From Craterostigma plantagineum (Eukaryota; Streptophyta; Magnoliopsida; Lamiales; Linderniaceae), in contig JAPQWV010000648.1 of assembly GCA_027422505.1 (NCBI GenBank), forward strand, positions 248,001-312,000: a stretch of DNA of 64,000 nucleotides, written 5' to 3'. Shown one piece after another: positions 1 to 11,423 of the stretch. A program made the translations under genes and the position numbers. A model generated the notes under the pieces. That model searched no databases, was not told the origin of the DNA, and saw nothing but the letters and a program-made list of their open reading frames with translations. Numbering within the stretch: position 1 is the first letter of the stretch; every line of letters starts with the position of its first letter.

Positions 1-26
1 CTCCGAGAGACACGAGTAACCCAACA
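1..26 (+). repeat. copA 5' LTR, terminal 26 bases
   Basis: The sequence ends in acccaaca one base before a primer binding site. The full homologous LTR (reverse complement) starts at 25884 on the other side of IR1 and begins tgttgggtta when read on the plus strand. The rest lies outside the window. Confidence 0.85.
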
Positions 27-27
27 G

Positions 28-39
28 TGGTATCAGAGC
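28..39 (+). promoter_or_regulatory. Primer binding site, tRNA-iMet
   Basis: tggtatcagagc is complementary to the 3' end of plant initiator methionine tRNA, the usual primer for minus-strand DNA synthesis in plant copia and many gypsy elements. It lies one base after the LTR end. Confidence 0.93.
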
Positions 40-1802
40 GGGCGCTCGTGATCGAAATCATAATGTGTTTGAATTGAAAGGAGGCGCATGGGAGACGATC
101 AAAACGCAAACACGGTTCGACCGATGTTGGGCTGCCCGATGCACCCTCGCCAACCCACGACCACCAACTCGTGCGGTACAGACCAACAAGGAACCACGGA
201 CCGGAGCAGCCGCACATGTGCACGGTCTGCGAGCGTGCGGCAGCACTGAGCCGCGGGGTCGGGCTGCTCCGAGCACGGCCGATCCGCCTCGCACCTTGGC
301 TCGATGCCAGCCATGGTGGCTGCGGCACCGACCTAGGGGAGTGCCGCCGCAAGAGCGGCGGCATAGGAAGATCTTCCGCAGACACGGCCGCGGACTGCAC
401 TAGCGAGCGCCGTGCGTGCTGTGCGTATTCTGCCGCAGTAACACCGGCTCGGCCGAAAAGCTGCAGCGGCAATCTTCCCCAGCGAGGTAGTGACCCCGAC
501 ACGGAAGGCATAGATGACGCAGTCAGTGGCATGACGAAACATCCGTAGTGCTGAACACACGTGCGTCGCGCACGGCTTGTCGTCGCCGGTGACGCGGATG
601 TTCTGGCTCAGCCCAGGGATCCCCTCCGACAGCCTTCTCTGTCGTGGCTCTCCGGCGTGTATTGACGGCTGAGCGATTTGAGTCGCGACTGCTGCATTAG
701 GGCTTTACGCTCAAAGCCTTAACGGGTCTTTTAATGGGCTTGGCCCGTTTGAGACCCAATTTTTGTTTCTTTTTAAAATCATGCAATTGTGAACGTGTTT
801 GTTATGAATGTGATTTAAGGCGCACTTGATGATTTAGGAATTTAGTTTCCGGGTCATTTGTTAAGGGATAAGTCCCCCAGTTTGTATTTGTTTTATATGG
901 GTTGTTCGGGACTTATGATCCCCCGTGTTGTAATTTACCATTTTAATAGATTAGCTTAAATACGAACACGAGGCCCATTTGATGGATGTCAACCCCGGTG
1001 GTGACAAGGTTGTGGGCATTCGGTGACTTTGAGGCCGTTCGAGTGACGAAGGATATTTGACGACTTCAAGACCCGTGCGATGACCCGAGGTCTTTTGAAG
1101 ATGCATGTAATAGGAATAGACTAGAAATAACCCGCTTGTGTTATCTTGTAGTTTATTTTCCTATGGTTAATTTACTACTGATGTGCGTGTTGATTTTTGA
1201 AATATGCATGTTCTATGTGCTCTTATGTGAGATGGTTTATTCTCCCGTTTGCTAAATACTAAGGTGGTCAAGGAATTGGATTCCTGTCCTCTATCATGCT
1301 TGAGATGTCTAGCATTGGGGAGTTTTGCGATTTGTTCCGAGTAAGTTGGCATCATATATCCCGCCCAGTGTTAGCGTCTCGTGTGCGTCTTGGACGCAGT
1401 TCGTCATACCAGTCCGCCCCCCAAGAAGCGCTGGCAGCAAGGGCGGTACATACTGTGCAATTTGAGCATGAGTTGATAGGTCACACTTAGGCAGTTATAC
1501 CCAATAAACAGGATTAGCCGTGAGGGTCAATGACTGAGACAAAGATAGTTAAAACTCTTATTGGATAAGTTCACATTTGACGTGACTTCGATAAGATTAG
1601 ATAAGTGTAGTCGAGTCGGGGACATCAACTACGCTATGAAACTTTCAACGAGGTTTTCGAAACTCTTCTCGGGAGGATAGTGTTTTTGAGAAAAATAGTG
1701 GGAGTCAAGCGAAACAAAAAGTCCTTGTTTGCGCTTGATGAGTGATAAGATAAACTTAATTAGATCTTTATTTTATGCAGCTTACGTTTCTTTCTATTTA
1801 CT
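40..1802 (+). other. copA leader between primer site and gag
   Basis: This is 1.76 kb without a coding frame I can recognise. Bases about 90-660 are clearly GC-rich compared with the AT-rich rest. Open frames there exist on both strands and overlap each other, which is expected from GC-rich sequence and does not imply genes. Many copia elements have a much shorter leader, so this may be a long untranslated region or captured sequence. I see no homology that decides between these. Confidence 0.6.
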
Positions 1803-2600
1803 ATGTTGCTTGAGAGAAACTGTTTGGTGGGACCAAACTACGTGGACTGATTCGGTAGCTTGAGGATACTCCTAGGTATGGACTGGCTCGATTTCCCCGT
1901 ACCGCAAGTCCAAGGGGCTGATACGAGTGACGAAGATCGGGCTGCGTATGCCAAGTGGCAGATTGACGAGCCAAAGATCAATGGCTTTATACTTTTTTCC
2001 ATGAGCAATTAGTGGCATCACACTCACTCGGAAAAGGAAGTGGGCGCCATTTTGCTTCATTTGACGGAGCTTTTTGGCGAACAGTCCAGGAGTGCTCGCT
2101 ATTCTCTGACGGAGCAACTATTTCATTGCAAAATGGCTGAGGGTCGTGACGTGGGAGAGCATGTGATCAAGATGATAGATTTGATCGAAAGACTCGAGAC
2201 ACTGGACTTTATCATGGATAATGAACTCTAGAACGATCTGATAGTTCAGTCGCTCCCACCTTCCTTCAATTCATTCATTGTGAACTTTAATCTGAAAAAG
2301 GCCAAGATGACATTGACTGGTTGATGACCCGTTGCCGGCGACGCAGACTCAGATGAAGAAGGTGAAAGGAAAGGAAGTTGTTCTTGTCGCAAATGCTAAG
2401 ACTCGAGGGTTGAGTAGAGAGAAAAAGTCGGACAGGCCACAAAGCCCAAAGGACGAATTTCAAAATGCAAGACCAAGAAGAACGTGTTCAAAGGCGCCAA
2501 GCCGACGGACAAATGCTTTCACTGCAATGAGCTTGGCCATTGGAAGTGCGATTGCCCAAAGCTAGCTGCCTCACGTAAAGAACTTCATGATTTAGAAACT
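1803..2600 (+). pseudogene. gag: copA gag (capsid and nucleocapsid), broken
   Basis: Gag packages the element RNA in cytoplasmic particles. The ATG at 1803 opens a copia gag start (MLLERN, then GPNYVD). The expected tryptophan codon after NYVD is TGA, so translation stops within about 20 residues. More stops follow (SMSN then stop near 2010; MDNEL then stop at 2229). Capsid-like sequence continues at 2040-2231 (ILLHLTELFGEQ and following). A CCHC zinc knuckle, CFHCNELGHWKCDC, is at about 2515-2556. The same early stop is in the mirror copy, so it predates the duplication. Confidence 0.82.
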
Positions 2601-4075
2601 AATTATTCTGTGACGGTATATTCCGCTTCGTGGATCTTAGATTCAGGAGCTAGTGCTCACATCTGTGTTTCGAACTAGGGTCTGGAACGAAGTAAGAAGC
2701 TGGCGGAAAGTATAGGAAGCTGGCGGAGCGAGAGATCATGATCAATGTAAGAAGCGGACATAGTGTACCGACGACTCACATTGGATCAAGAACTATCGTT
2801 TTATCTACTAGGCATGGTTTACTGCTTTTCAATTATTTAGTTTTGCCCAAGGGCCTTAAGAATATTGTTTTTCCCATTTTGAGCGGAAATGGTCATGAGT
2901 TTCGTTATAGTAATAATATATGCAATATTTATTTTGGAAATAATTGCGTCGAAAGTGCTAGTTTACTGTTGTGGCATCCTCGACTCGGTCACGCTGGAGA
3001 ACAGAAGATTCTCGAGTTGGAGAAAACCGGCGTTATAAAGCCGCTTGAGTTTGATCCCTATCCGACTTCTGAATCTTGTATCCTTGGAAAGATGACCAAT
3101 TCGCCCTTCATAGGGACTTTCACGAGAGCCGCAGAACTTCTCGGTTTGATCCACACGGATGTTTGCGGACCGTTCGAGAAAGCGGCTCGCGGAAATTTCC
3201 ATTATTTTGTTACCTTCACCGATGATCACTCTCACTTTGGCAAGCTGTATCTCATGAAGCACAAGTCTGATACTTTTGAATGGTTCGGCGAGTACACGGC
3301 TTTGGTGGAAAATCAGACTGAAAAGAGCATTAAAGCCGTTCGAGATCGAGGCGGCGAGGACGTGAGCCTCGAGTTTGACGAGTTCTTGAAAGAGAATGAG
3401 ATCATTTCACAGATGACACCACCCAGAACACCGCAGTTGAACGGTGAATCCGAACACAATAATTGATCTCTGTTGGATAAGATTCGATCTATGCTGAGCT
3501 ATACAGACCTGCCCATATCGTTGTGGGGTCATGCCCTGTTGACAACGACACAATTTCTGAATAGATGTCCTACAAAGTCTGTCGATCATATTCCGTATTA
3601 GATACGGAGAGGACGCAAACCGAGCTTGAATCACATTAGAATTTGGGATTGCCCCGCATTCTTGAAAATGCTTAAGACAGATAAACTGGAATCGAAGGCT
3701 GTGAAAGGACGTTTTGTCGGGTATGCTGAGGATTCCATGGGATACCGGTTTTACTTCCACGATGATCAAAGAGTCGGGGTAGCCCTTCAGGCTCACTTTC
3801 TCGAAGAAGTGGAGCGGGTCGCAAAGTAACTCTTGGAGAGTCGTCAGAAGTGCTTTCACAGACCACAGTCGGATGACACTGTAAAGCAGTCCGAAATGCA
3901 ACCTGAGTTGCGTAGGTCAGGTAGAGTATCTCGCCAGCCTGAGAGATACGGGTTGGTCCATATCGAGCACGAGGTTGCTGCGATGGAAGGGAGCATCGGA
4001 GACGATCCCATTACCTTTGACCAGGCAATAAGGGATAAAGATTTAGATGGCTTAAGGCTATGCGAAACAAAATGA
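2601..4075 (+). pseudogene. pol: copA pol: protease, pre-integrase and integrase, broken
   Basis: The aspartic protease motif DSGAS is at 2641-2655, with an in-frame stop soon after (2676). The longest open stretch, 2738-3466, carries the pre-integrase zinc motif (LLWHPRLGHAG; CILGKM) and the integrase core (LIHTDVCGPF with the first Asp, FTDDHSHF with the second). The expected run after the third acidic position is degraded (ESEHNN then stop at 3464). The post-core region with IRIWDCPAF and GRFVGYAEDSMGY follows at 3626-3829, then PERYGLVHIEHE at about 3940. Integrase would insert the cDNA into the genome; this copy cannot make it. Confidence 0.88.
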
Positions 4076-4796
4076 TCCGTATGCACGAACAAACTGGTTG
4101 AAGCTTGCGGAGCTGGGCTCGTAACGAAAGGTCTTAGTCAAACTTTGGGCATTCACTGTGAGCAAAGCTTTTCACCAGATGCAATCGATTATAACCATGA
4201 TTGTAATAGCAGCACACTATAAGTATGAGGTCTAGCAGACGGATGTGAAAACCTGGTTCCTAAACAAATACCTCAAGGAGGGAATATATGTGGGACATTA
4301 CAACGGTTTTACATCGCAAGGAGACGCTCATAATGTGCAAATTAATACGAGCCTAACAAATTTGGAACCTTCGGCTTTGATGAAGTAAAAGTCTACGGAT
4401 TCATAAAGAATGAAGATCCTTGCGTTGACCAGAAAAGCAGTGGGAGTTGGACATCATTCCTTGTATAGTACTTGGATGACGTACTTTGGACAGGATATGA
4501 TATCGGGATGCTCCCGATGATGAAAGCATGGATTTCGACCGAGTTCTCCATGAAAGACTTGAGAGAAGCTACCTACATCTTGAGGATTCTCCTTTATAGA
4601 GATCGAATGAATCATATGTTAAGACTCTCCCAGGCCCTTTACCTAGAGAAAGTCCTGAAGCGATATAATATGGACAACTCAAATAAAAGGTTTCTGCCTA
4701 TGCGACATCGGATTCACCTTTCCAAGGCTAGGATCCCTCAAAGTGAGTTGGAGCGAAAAGAGATGAATGGAATCCCCTATGCATCCGGAGTGGGTA
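4076..4796 (+). pseudogene. pol: copA pol: reverse transcriptase, degraded and truncated
   Basis: RT fragments occur in shifting frames: QTDVKTWFLNKYLKEGIYV at about 4236-4294, the catalytic YLDD at about 4471-4482 with an in-frame stop just before it, then MKDLREATYILRI and YLEKVLKRYNMD. The frame ends at GIPYASGVG, exactly where related elements continue toward RNase H, because copB was inserted here. Confidence 0.85.
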
Positions 4797-5687
4797 CGGT
4801 TGGGAATCCCCGAGGGTCCCCTGCCCACGTTCCTTGAACGGCGGATTTTTAATTTTATCCAAGATCGATCCGTTACAAACGAGATAAGGGATCAGCCATG
4901 ATACCTTGTTGAAATCTCTCGACGATGGCTAGCTTCGAATCCTTCGAATCCCCGAGGCGTAGTGCCCCTCTCCTACGCCAAAAGCACACGAACGGGGTGC
5001 CTTCTTTGCACAAGATCGTCACGCCGGCACCGGACTAACGTCGCAGCTGTCCTGCATGTGCGGCTAGGCCAAGAACGAGCTGATTGCTGCCCCCGAGAGA
5101 GAGTGTGCGAGAGAGAAAGTGATGAGAGGAGAAAACTCTTATTTCCTATCTTGAACTCAAATTCATAAATTTAGCTTCTCCTCTTTCTAGGATCTCGAAA
5201 ATCCCTATTAATACTATTTAGGATTGGCAGGTTGAGGTGGTGGGAGAAAAATCCTCACACCTCCCTTTTTACCAAGTCTTCGTTTTACCAAGTAATGAAT
5301 TCAAATTCATCTTTGAATTTAATTATTTAAATATCCAATATCTTATTAATTAATACATATTTAGTATATTTTAAATATATAATATCCAATATAAATATAT
5401 TTAATAATGTTCGACATTTTATCTAATAAAATTCGAAACTTATATATATCGGATATATATTATTTAACTCCAAATTAAATAATATTATTTTTCTAAGACA
5501 ATAATAAAGCTCCAAATCTAATTTAAATCATATACTAAGTATCCGATAACTAATATTTTATTTCAAAAAATATATCGTGAAGTGAAAAGACTATTTTACC
5601 CCTCACTAGTCAAACATAGTATTTTCGGCCGATTAGAGTCTTGGCCAAGCCCCAAACCCTAATGTCTCAATCTAGGACCTAGCCTTG

Positions 5688-5690
<3 letters not shown>

Positions 5691-5744
<54 letters not shown>
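5691..5744 (+). repeat. (CT)27 microsatellite
   Basis: This is an uninterrupted CT run of 54 bases inside the copB LTR. The mirror copy has 22 units, so the tract changed length after the inverted duplication. Confidence 0.97.
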
Positions 5745-5747
<3 letters not shown>

Positions 5748-6542
5748 GATGACGTTGTGTTGGTTGCCCTTTTTAAGCCCGACTCTCTTGGTTCGTCTCA
5801 ACCAGCCTAGGAGGTATCTAGGAGTTCGATATTCACCTAGCCAGCCCCGTGGTACCGAATAGATCCCAAGTTGAGTATGAATTTGATCTAATCATAATCC
5901 ACGAACCGACTGTAGATTTTCGTCATACGTATAAACCCTTTACGTTTGTCCTGGTCGAGTGAAAGTCACGCATTGTCAAACTTACAGAACTCGACTCTAT
6001 GTAATTTATGTCGGTGAAAATACCTAAACTGCCCTCCACGACTATCACGAGTTAGTTATATGCTCTGACCAGAAACTTGGATAAATTCCCGCGTTGCCAT
6101 AGGACGTTAACCTCGAATTTAATCAATACCGTAAATCCCGCTCTGCGGTCAACCGGAATAGCATCAAAAAGTCATGACAAGATGGGCCTAACAAACTAGT
6201 GACAAGTCAAGACCTCAAGATCAACCCCAATTAATACTTTCGGTCTAAGGTTCACGTATACTACTACAATCAATCGATCGATCAAGGACAATCGAAGCGT
6301 GTGATCGTTCGATTACAAGTCAGTTTCCAAATGTAGATAATCCTCTTATTCATCTTGTATCATTGTCTCGGGCTCCCACTTCCCAAGTGAACGGTTGGCA
6401 CAACCGTATTGGACCCATCGATAAACAAGTCATAATTGTCGATCCAGTCACCCTACTGGAGGCTTAGACTTGTTGACTAATTTTAATATTGCATCTCACG
6501 CTTACTGGTGCCCCTCTCTGTCCCCATAGAATCAGTAACTGA

Positions 6543-7199
6543 TGGGGGTGTTCATCGGTCGGTTCGGTTCGGTTTTTTCAAATTTTGGTTCGGTTTTTCG
6601 GTTTTACGTATGCTTAATCCGATATCCGAACCGTTTTAATTTGGTTCGGTTCGGTTTTTGGTTCGGTCTTTTTCGGTTCGGTTTTCCGGTTAGGAATTTA
6701 ATATCAACAAAAAATATTATGAGCTGAAAATACATAAAGCAATTTATGTTTATTAAAAAACAAAGAATATTTATGGAACGTGACATGTAGCAAAATAATT
6801 CAAAGGTACATAAAAAACAACATGAAAATTGAATAAAATCTAACCAAAATATAAAAACACATCTAAAGATACTATAAATTCTTTAGGAGAAAAATAGTAT
6901 TTGATTGGTGAGGAAAAACATTCACCTAAAAACGAAAAAAAAAATGAATACCAATGGAATTATATTTATTGTGTTTTTTACGTTATGGGAGAAAACAAAT
7001 GATTTTTGATATTTTCTATTATTAATGTAGTATGATAATTTCAGTTCGGTTTTCCGTTTTTTTGGTTTTACGTATGCTTAATCCGATATTCGAACCATTT
7101 TAATTTGGTTCGGTTCGGTTTTTTTCAATTCCGGTCTTTTCGGTTTGGTTCTTTACGGTTCGATCGGTTCGGTTTTTTCGGTTAATTAGAACACCCCTA
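6543..7199. mobile_element. Non-autonomous hAT-like element (MITE), 657 bp
   Basis: The termini are inverted: tgggggtgttc at the left and, as reverse complement, taggggtgttc at the right. A perfect 8-bp target duplication, gtaactga, flanks it (6535-6542 and 7200-7207). Eight-base duplications and (T/C)AGGG-type ends are hallmarks of hAT transposons. Subterminal regions at both ends are packed with ggttcgg repeats, typical of transposase-binding arrays. The AT-rich middle has no transposase, so the element depends on a partner elsewhere. Confidence 0.9.
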
Positions 7200-7406
7200 G
7201 TAACTGAACTGCCAATATTTGGGTTTTATTAATTTGTCTTTGCATGGTGAAATCTTTAGACTATTATTTATCAAATAATAAATTAGATTTGAATAGAATC
7301 ATTCCATTAATAGAAGTAATCAAATTACATCACTAAACACTACACAATTAGCAATTTCCCTCGTACTCCCAGTCCTTGTACGGCATCTAGGGCATATACC
7401 TCAACA

Positions 7407-7416
7407 ATCTCCCACT
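7407..7416 (-). promoter_or_regulatory. copB polypurine tract
   Basis: On the minus strand agtgggagat lies directly before the LTR start tgttgagg. It is the plus-strand DNA primer of the element. Confidence 0.88.
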
Positions 7417-8000
7417 TGCACTAATGCCATGTGCTATCATATCTTAACCCCATTCTATCGAGGTGTCGATCGAGCACTACCTGTGGTAGTGGCTTTGTAA
7501 ACGGGTCCGCTGCATTTTCTACAGAGGTGACTTTCTGCATGGCTACGAGCCATTTTCAACAAAACCCACGTAGCACGTGGTATTTTCTCTCTATGTGTTT
7601 GGATTTACGTGAGCACATGGTTCTTTAGCTTGTGCAATTGCCCCGCTGTTGTCGCACCACAATGGCAGCGGGCGATCCACGATGCTAGGCACCACTTGTA
7701 GTTCCTCCAGAAACTTGAGTATCCAAACACCCTCATTGCCAGCTTCTGGAGCTGTGATGTACTCCGCCTCAGTGGTGGAATCTGCAGTCGTGCTTTGCTT
7801 GGAACTTTTCCAAGACACTGCTCCATCTATGAGCGTAAAGACAAAACCCGAAGTAGACTTTCTGTCATCCACATTTGATTGGAAGTCCGAATCTGTATAT
7901 CCACCTACTTCTAATTTCTCATGGGTCATAAATCAATATCAAGTCTTTAGTCCGTCTAAGTTACTTCAGAACTGTCTTTACTGCCGCCCAATGTTCCTTA
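7417..8000 (-). pseudogene. pol: copB pol: RNase H and C-terminus
   Basis: The frame 7929-7591 reads as a copia RNase H: GGYTDSDF, DRKSTSGFVFTL, GAVSWKSSKQ, EAEYITAPEAG, LWCDNSGAIAQAK. The catalytic acidic residues (Asp of TDSD, Glu of EAEY, Asp of CDN) are visible. It ends early at a stop after CAHVNPNT, while recognisable tail sequence (ENAADPFTKPLPQ; LDRMGLRYDSTWH) continues to the polypurine tract in broken frames. RNase H would remove the RNA template. Confidence 0.87.
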
Positions 8001-9290
8001 CCAGGGTTAGCCTGAAACCTACTCACTATGCTCACAGCGTACGCTATGTCCGGTCCCGTGTAAAGCATCGCGTACATCAGGCTACCCACAGCTGAAACAT
8101 AGGGGACTCCACATCTCTTGTCTTTGTACCTCATTCTGATGAGACATGGCCATTGAGAGATGAATCCCATGCCTCATAGGTAGGAACCCTTTCTTATACT
8201 CGTCCATTTTAAATCTTGTAAGGACTTTATCTAGTAAAGGGTTCGGGACAAGCCTATTGACCTTTTCTCGCCCTATCTCTAAATAGGGGACTTCCAAAAA
8301 TATAGGTTGCTTCTCCCAGGTATTTCATGGAGAATTCTTTCGAAAGCCAAGCGTTGACCTCTGAGAGATTTCAATGTCGTTTCATATCGGAAGGATGTCA
8401 TCTACATACAATACCCGAAACGACACCTTTCTCCACACTGGCCTTTTCTGTAAACACAGGGCTTATCTTCATTCTTTATGAATCCGAAGTTCGTAACTAC
8501 TTCATCGAAACGAAGATTCCAACTCCTTGAATCCTGTTTCAGTCCATAAATGGATCGATTCAGTTTGCACAATTTTCGAGCATCTGCTTCTAACGTAAAA
8601 CCTTTGGGCTACTCCGTATAGATTTTCTCCTGGACGAATCCATTTGGGAAAGCGGCCTTTACGTCCATCTGCCAGATCTCATAGTCATAGTGTGCTGCTA
8701 TCGCAAGCATGATTCGAATGGACTTTATCATCGCGACAGGTGAGAATGTTTCCTCACAGTCAATTTCCTCTTTCTGGCTATACCCTTTCGCTACAAGCCT
8801 AGCTTTGTACGTCTCCACCTGTCCATCAGATCCAATCTTTTTCTTGTAGATCCATTTATTGTCAATTGGTCTAAAACTATTAGGCAGGTTTACAAGAGTC
8901 CAAACCTGGTTTGTGTGCATCGAGTCCATTTTGGCATGCATAGCCACAAGCCACTTGAGGGACTCTGTAGCAGCAATTGCCTGGTCGTAGGTGATGGGTT
9001 CGACCCCGACGCATCCCTCAGTCGCAGCATCCCCATGCTCGACGTGTACCATACCATATCTCTCAGGCATATGAGATATCCTACTGGACCTATGCAATTG
9101 CGGCTGAGCCGAGTTTTTTGGAACGTCGTCTAACGACTCTGGAATAGGAGTCGATTCGTCCTCTAACTCTCTTAGACTTATTTCTCGTCCTTTATCGCCT
9201 TCGCCTGAGAATTCTTCCTCCAAGAAAGTAGCGCGTAAAGCGACGAACAACCTGTGTTCGTCTGGGTCGTAGAAGTAATACCCCATGAGT
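8001..9290 (-). pseudogene. pol: copB pol: linker and reverse transcriptase, broken
   Basis: The frame 9286-8609 carries the linker (SRISHMPERYGMVHVEHG) and the RT N-terminal half (NKWIYKKKIGSDG, YKARLVAKGYSQ, EETFSPVAMIKSIRIMLAIA, MDVKAAFPNGF), ending at a stop in the IYTE-stop-PKGF context. The first catalytic Asp (MDVKAAF) is kept. The YVDD box region near 8400 is destroyed by frameshifts. Later pieces (FKMDEYKKGFLPMRHGIHLS; VSAVGSLMYAMLYTGPDIAYAV) are in separate frames. Confidence 0.88.
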
Positions 9291-10241
9291 CATCGGGGTA
9301 TCCGACGAATCTCGCCATTAATGATCTTGATTCAAGCTTGTCTGCCATCAACTTTTTCACAAAGGCGGGGCAACTCCAGACCCTGATGTGATTCAGACTC
9401 GCCTTACAATTATGCCATGCCTTGTAAGGAATCCTGTCGGCAGAGCGGGTAGGTATCATGTTAAGGATATAGGCCGCTATTTCTAAGGCATATCCCCACA
9501 TTGAAATAGGGAGATCTGTGTAACTCATCATCAACCGAAACATATCTAAAAGCGTCAGCAGACTCTGTTCGGCCACGCCATACAATTGCGGCGTGCCGGG
9601 CGGGGAAAACTGTATGATGCTGCCATTTTCTCTATGAAATGCATCAAACTCAAGGCTCATGTATTCACCGTCTCGATCTGACCGAACGACTTTAATGAAC
9701 TTGCCGGTTTGCTTCTCCACTAATGCTTTATACTCTTCGAACATTTCAAGAGCTTCAGACTTTTGTCTCATCAAGTAGACAATCTCGTAGCGGGAGAAAT
9801 AGTCCGTGAACGTTTTGACGTAGCGGCAGTTACCTTGGGCCGTTACTTTATATGGTCCGCGTACGTCAGTGTGAATCAAACCCAACACTTCTGTGGCCCT
9901 AGTGAAAGTCCCTGTGAAGTGCGACTTGGTCATTTTCCCTATGATGCAAGACTGACAGGTAGGAATCAGGCCTGTTCGCACTGTGCTAATCAGACCGTCC
10001 TTTTCCATCTGTTCAATCTTCGCTTTTGCTGCGCGACCTAGTCGTAGGTGCCAGATGTATCGATCGTTTGATCCAGTCGATGATTTGGTGGTTGCATTTA
10101 CAATTTTTATATGTCTTTTAAGTTGACGTAATATAAACCATTTATTAACGTCGCACTACCAACATTTTTATTTCTAAACTAAATATGGCAAATATTATGA
10201 ACGAATCGGAACTCATAACCCAGTCTGCTCAAAACGGGAAT
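9178..10241 (-). pseudogene. pol: copB pol: pre-integrase and integrase
   Basis: The frame 10008-9178 (276 aa) begins after the pre-integrase histidines and keeps CQSCIIGKM, the integrase core (GLIHTDVRGP, KTFTDYFSRY, HRENGSIIQFSPPGTPQ) and the post-core region (VWSCPAFVKKL, ARFVGYPDDSWG). A one-base shift near 9288 separates it from the linker/RT frame. Left-arm copB integrase is unbroken through HRENGSIIQ, while the mirror copy has a frameshift there, so this arm is the better preserved copy. Confidence 0.88.
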
Positions 10242-10386
10242 CGAAATAATGTTTTCGATAGGAGGACATAACAACCCTTTCCTATGCGGCTATAACCCAA
10301 GGTGTCACTGTGAACGATCTCCATCGCTGCGTGCTAGCCCAACGCGCCTCAACCTATCGTATACGAAACCGACAGTGATCGATGGA

Positions 10387-11335
10387 GTGGCCGAGGCGTG
10401 TCCCCCATGGGACGTGATTCAAAAAGGTACCGCTAGATGGGATAATACCCTTGTGGGGGTACTTTCTGGGAAGAGGCTTACTTCCCTCACGTAGAGCGAT
10501 TTGCCCGTTCTATCTGGAAAGACCTTGTTGAAGTACGCGCGACGATAAATGGCTTTTCAAATTCAGATTTGCGACTGCCGATGCGTCTACGACGGTGTTG
10601 GAAGGAGGCCCCGGACATGCAAGGGCAACCTCTCTTCTTGGAGCCTTGGAGGATAGGCATGTCTTTTGAGAAAAGCAACATGTGGTTGCCCCACTTTGGG
10701 TCAAATTACGTAATGTCCCATTGGAGTGTGGACCCAAGAGGGACTTGGAATCGTGGCAAGCGTACTCGGCCAAACCCTTATTCGCTGACGCCGTGACGGC
10801 CAAAGCTGAACGGCTTGAGTACGCCCGTATATGTGTTGAGAAGTCCCTAGAGTCACCTTTTGTGGAGCAATTCAATGTTAGAATCCCGACAAAGGAAGGG
10901 ACTGCATCCCACGTGGTACCCATCCGGGTGGAGTAGAATGGCGACCCAAGCAGTGTGAGAAGTGTGCCGCGTGGGACCCATGGAGCAGGGACATGCCCCA
11001 AAAACCAAGCCCAAGCCCGAGCTCTTAAACCCACTCGACCACAAACCTACGACGATAGCACAGCAAAGCGCTGCACGGCCCAAGGAACAACCGACTCTAG
11101 ACGATCGCCACAGGACTGTACGCAATGCCCGGGCGCATGCCACCAGTATACAAGCAAGGTGGGTAGAGACTATAAAGACAAAGGAAAGGCTGTGTTGGAG
11201 GAGGCGAAAAGGCTCACGGAGGAAGGCGGGACGGAGCTGCTAGAGTCCGGGGAGCTACACCTAGCAGAGAAGGGATCGGCAGCCCAATGGGGAATGCTCG
11301 ACAAGCACCCATACTACGGAGCACGCACCTGAAGA
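10387..11335 (+). pseudogene. LINE ORF1: DUF4283 RNA-binding protein, broken
   Basis: Pieces in several frames match the plant LINE ORF1 pattern: FARSIWKDL-like sequence near 10500, EGGPWT-like near 10600, FLEPWRIGMSFEKSN at about 10636-10680, VAPLWVKLRNVPLE at 10682 onward, FADAVTAKAERLEYARICVE at about 10778, then a zinc-knuckle remnant (QCEKC) at about 10950. ORF1 proteins coat the element RNA. Frameshifts occur near 10680 and 10940, and the tail to 11335 is Pro/Lys-rich without a clear domain. Confidence 0.75.
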
Positions 11336-11423
11336 CCATAACCCGTTCGCCGTCCTTGCGGAGCTGGAATGGCATATAACCGAAAATGAGGGGTCCTACA
11401 GCAGCCCTTCATGAAGGGTCTAA

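Larger units (their letters stand above)
1..4796 (+). mobile_element. copA: Ty1/copia retrotransposon, 5' part, truncated
   Basis: In order it has the last 26 bases of a 5' LTR, an initiator-tRNA primer site, a 1.76 kb leader, gag with a zinc knuckle, protease, the pre-integrase domain, integrase and reverse transcriptase. The order protease-integrase-RT is that of Ty1/copia, not Ty3/gypsy. The element stops inside RT at about 4796, where the copB LTR begins in antisense. RNase H and the 3' LTR are missing from this arm. Lineage looks Tork/Angela-like from the gag start (GPNYVDW-type) and pol wording, but this is tentative. Confidence 0.92.
4797..7406 (-). repeat. copB 3' LTR (with nested hAT element)
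   Basis: Read on the minus strand it begins tgttgaggtatatgccc at 7406, straight after a polypurine tract, and ends near 4797 at ...ttcccaacc(g/a). It interrupts copA RT. Without the hAT element and its second target copy it is about 1.95 kb. It contains a (CT)27 run and AT-rich sequence at 5280-5600. No coding sequence is seen. Bases about 6179-6180 mark a deletion of 22 bases relative to the mirror copy. Confidence 0.87.
1..10255 (+). repeat. Left arm of giant inverted repeat IR1
   Basis: The whole stretch recurs as reverse complement at 15646-25910. Paired positions sum to 25910 near the outer end and to 25900-25901 near the centre; the drift is explained by small indels. The last matching bases are gtttt at 10251-10255, paired with aaaac at 15646-15650. 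The arm holds copA (plus strand) followed by copB (minus strand). The outer end is the window edge, so the arm may be longer. Confidence 0.97.
7407..10255 (-). mobile_element. copB: Ty1/copia retrotransposon, 3' part, truncated
   Basis: Minus-strand copia internal region from the pre-integrase domain to the polypurine tract, lying inside copA in antisense. The upstream part (LTR, gag, protease) is absent: the sequence stops at 10255 inside the pre-integrase domain, where the LINE begins. Confidence 0.92.

Noticed and set aside
65..560. Overlapping Arg/Pro/Ala-rich frames near the left end
   Set aside because: Same GC-rich block; no conserved motif and no agreement between frames.
6543..7199. 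Helitron or Mutator origin for the cggttcgg-rich element
   Set aside because: The 8-bp target duplication with short inverted ends fits hAT; Mutator would give 9 bases and Helitrons none.
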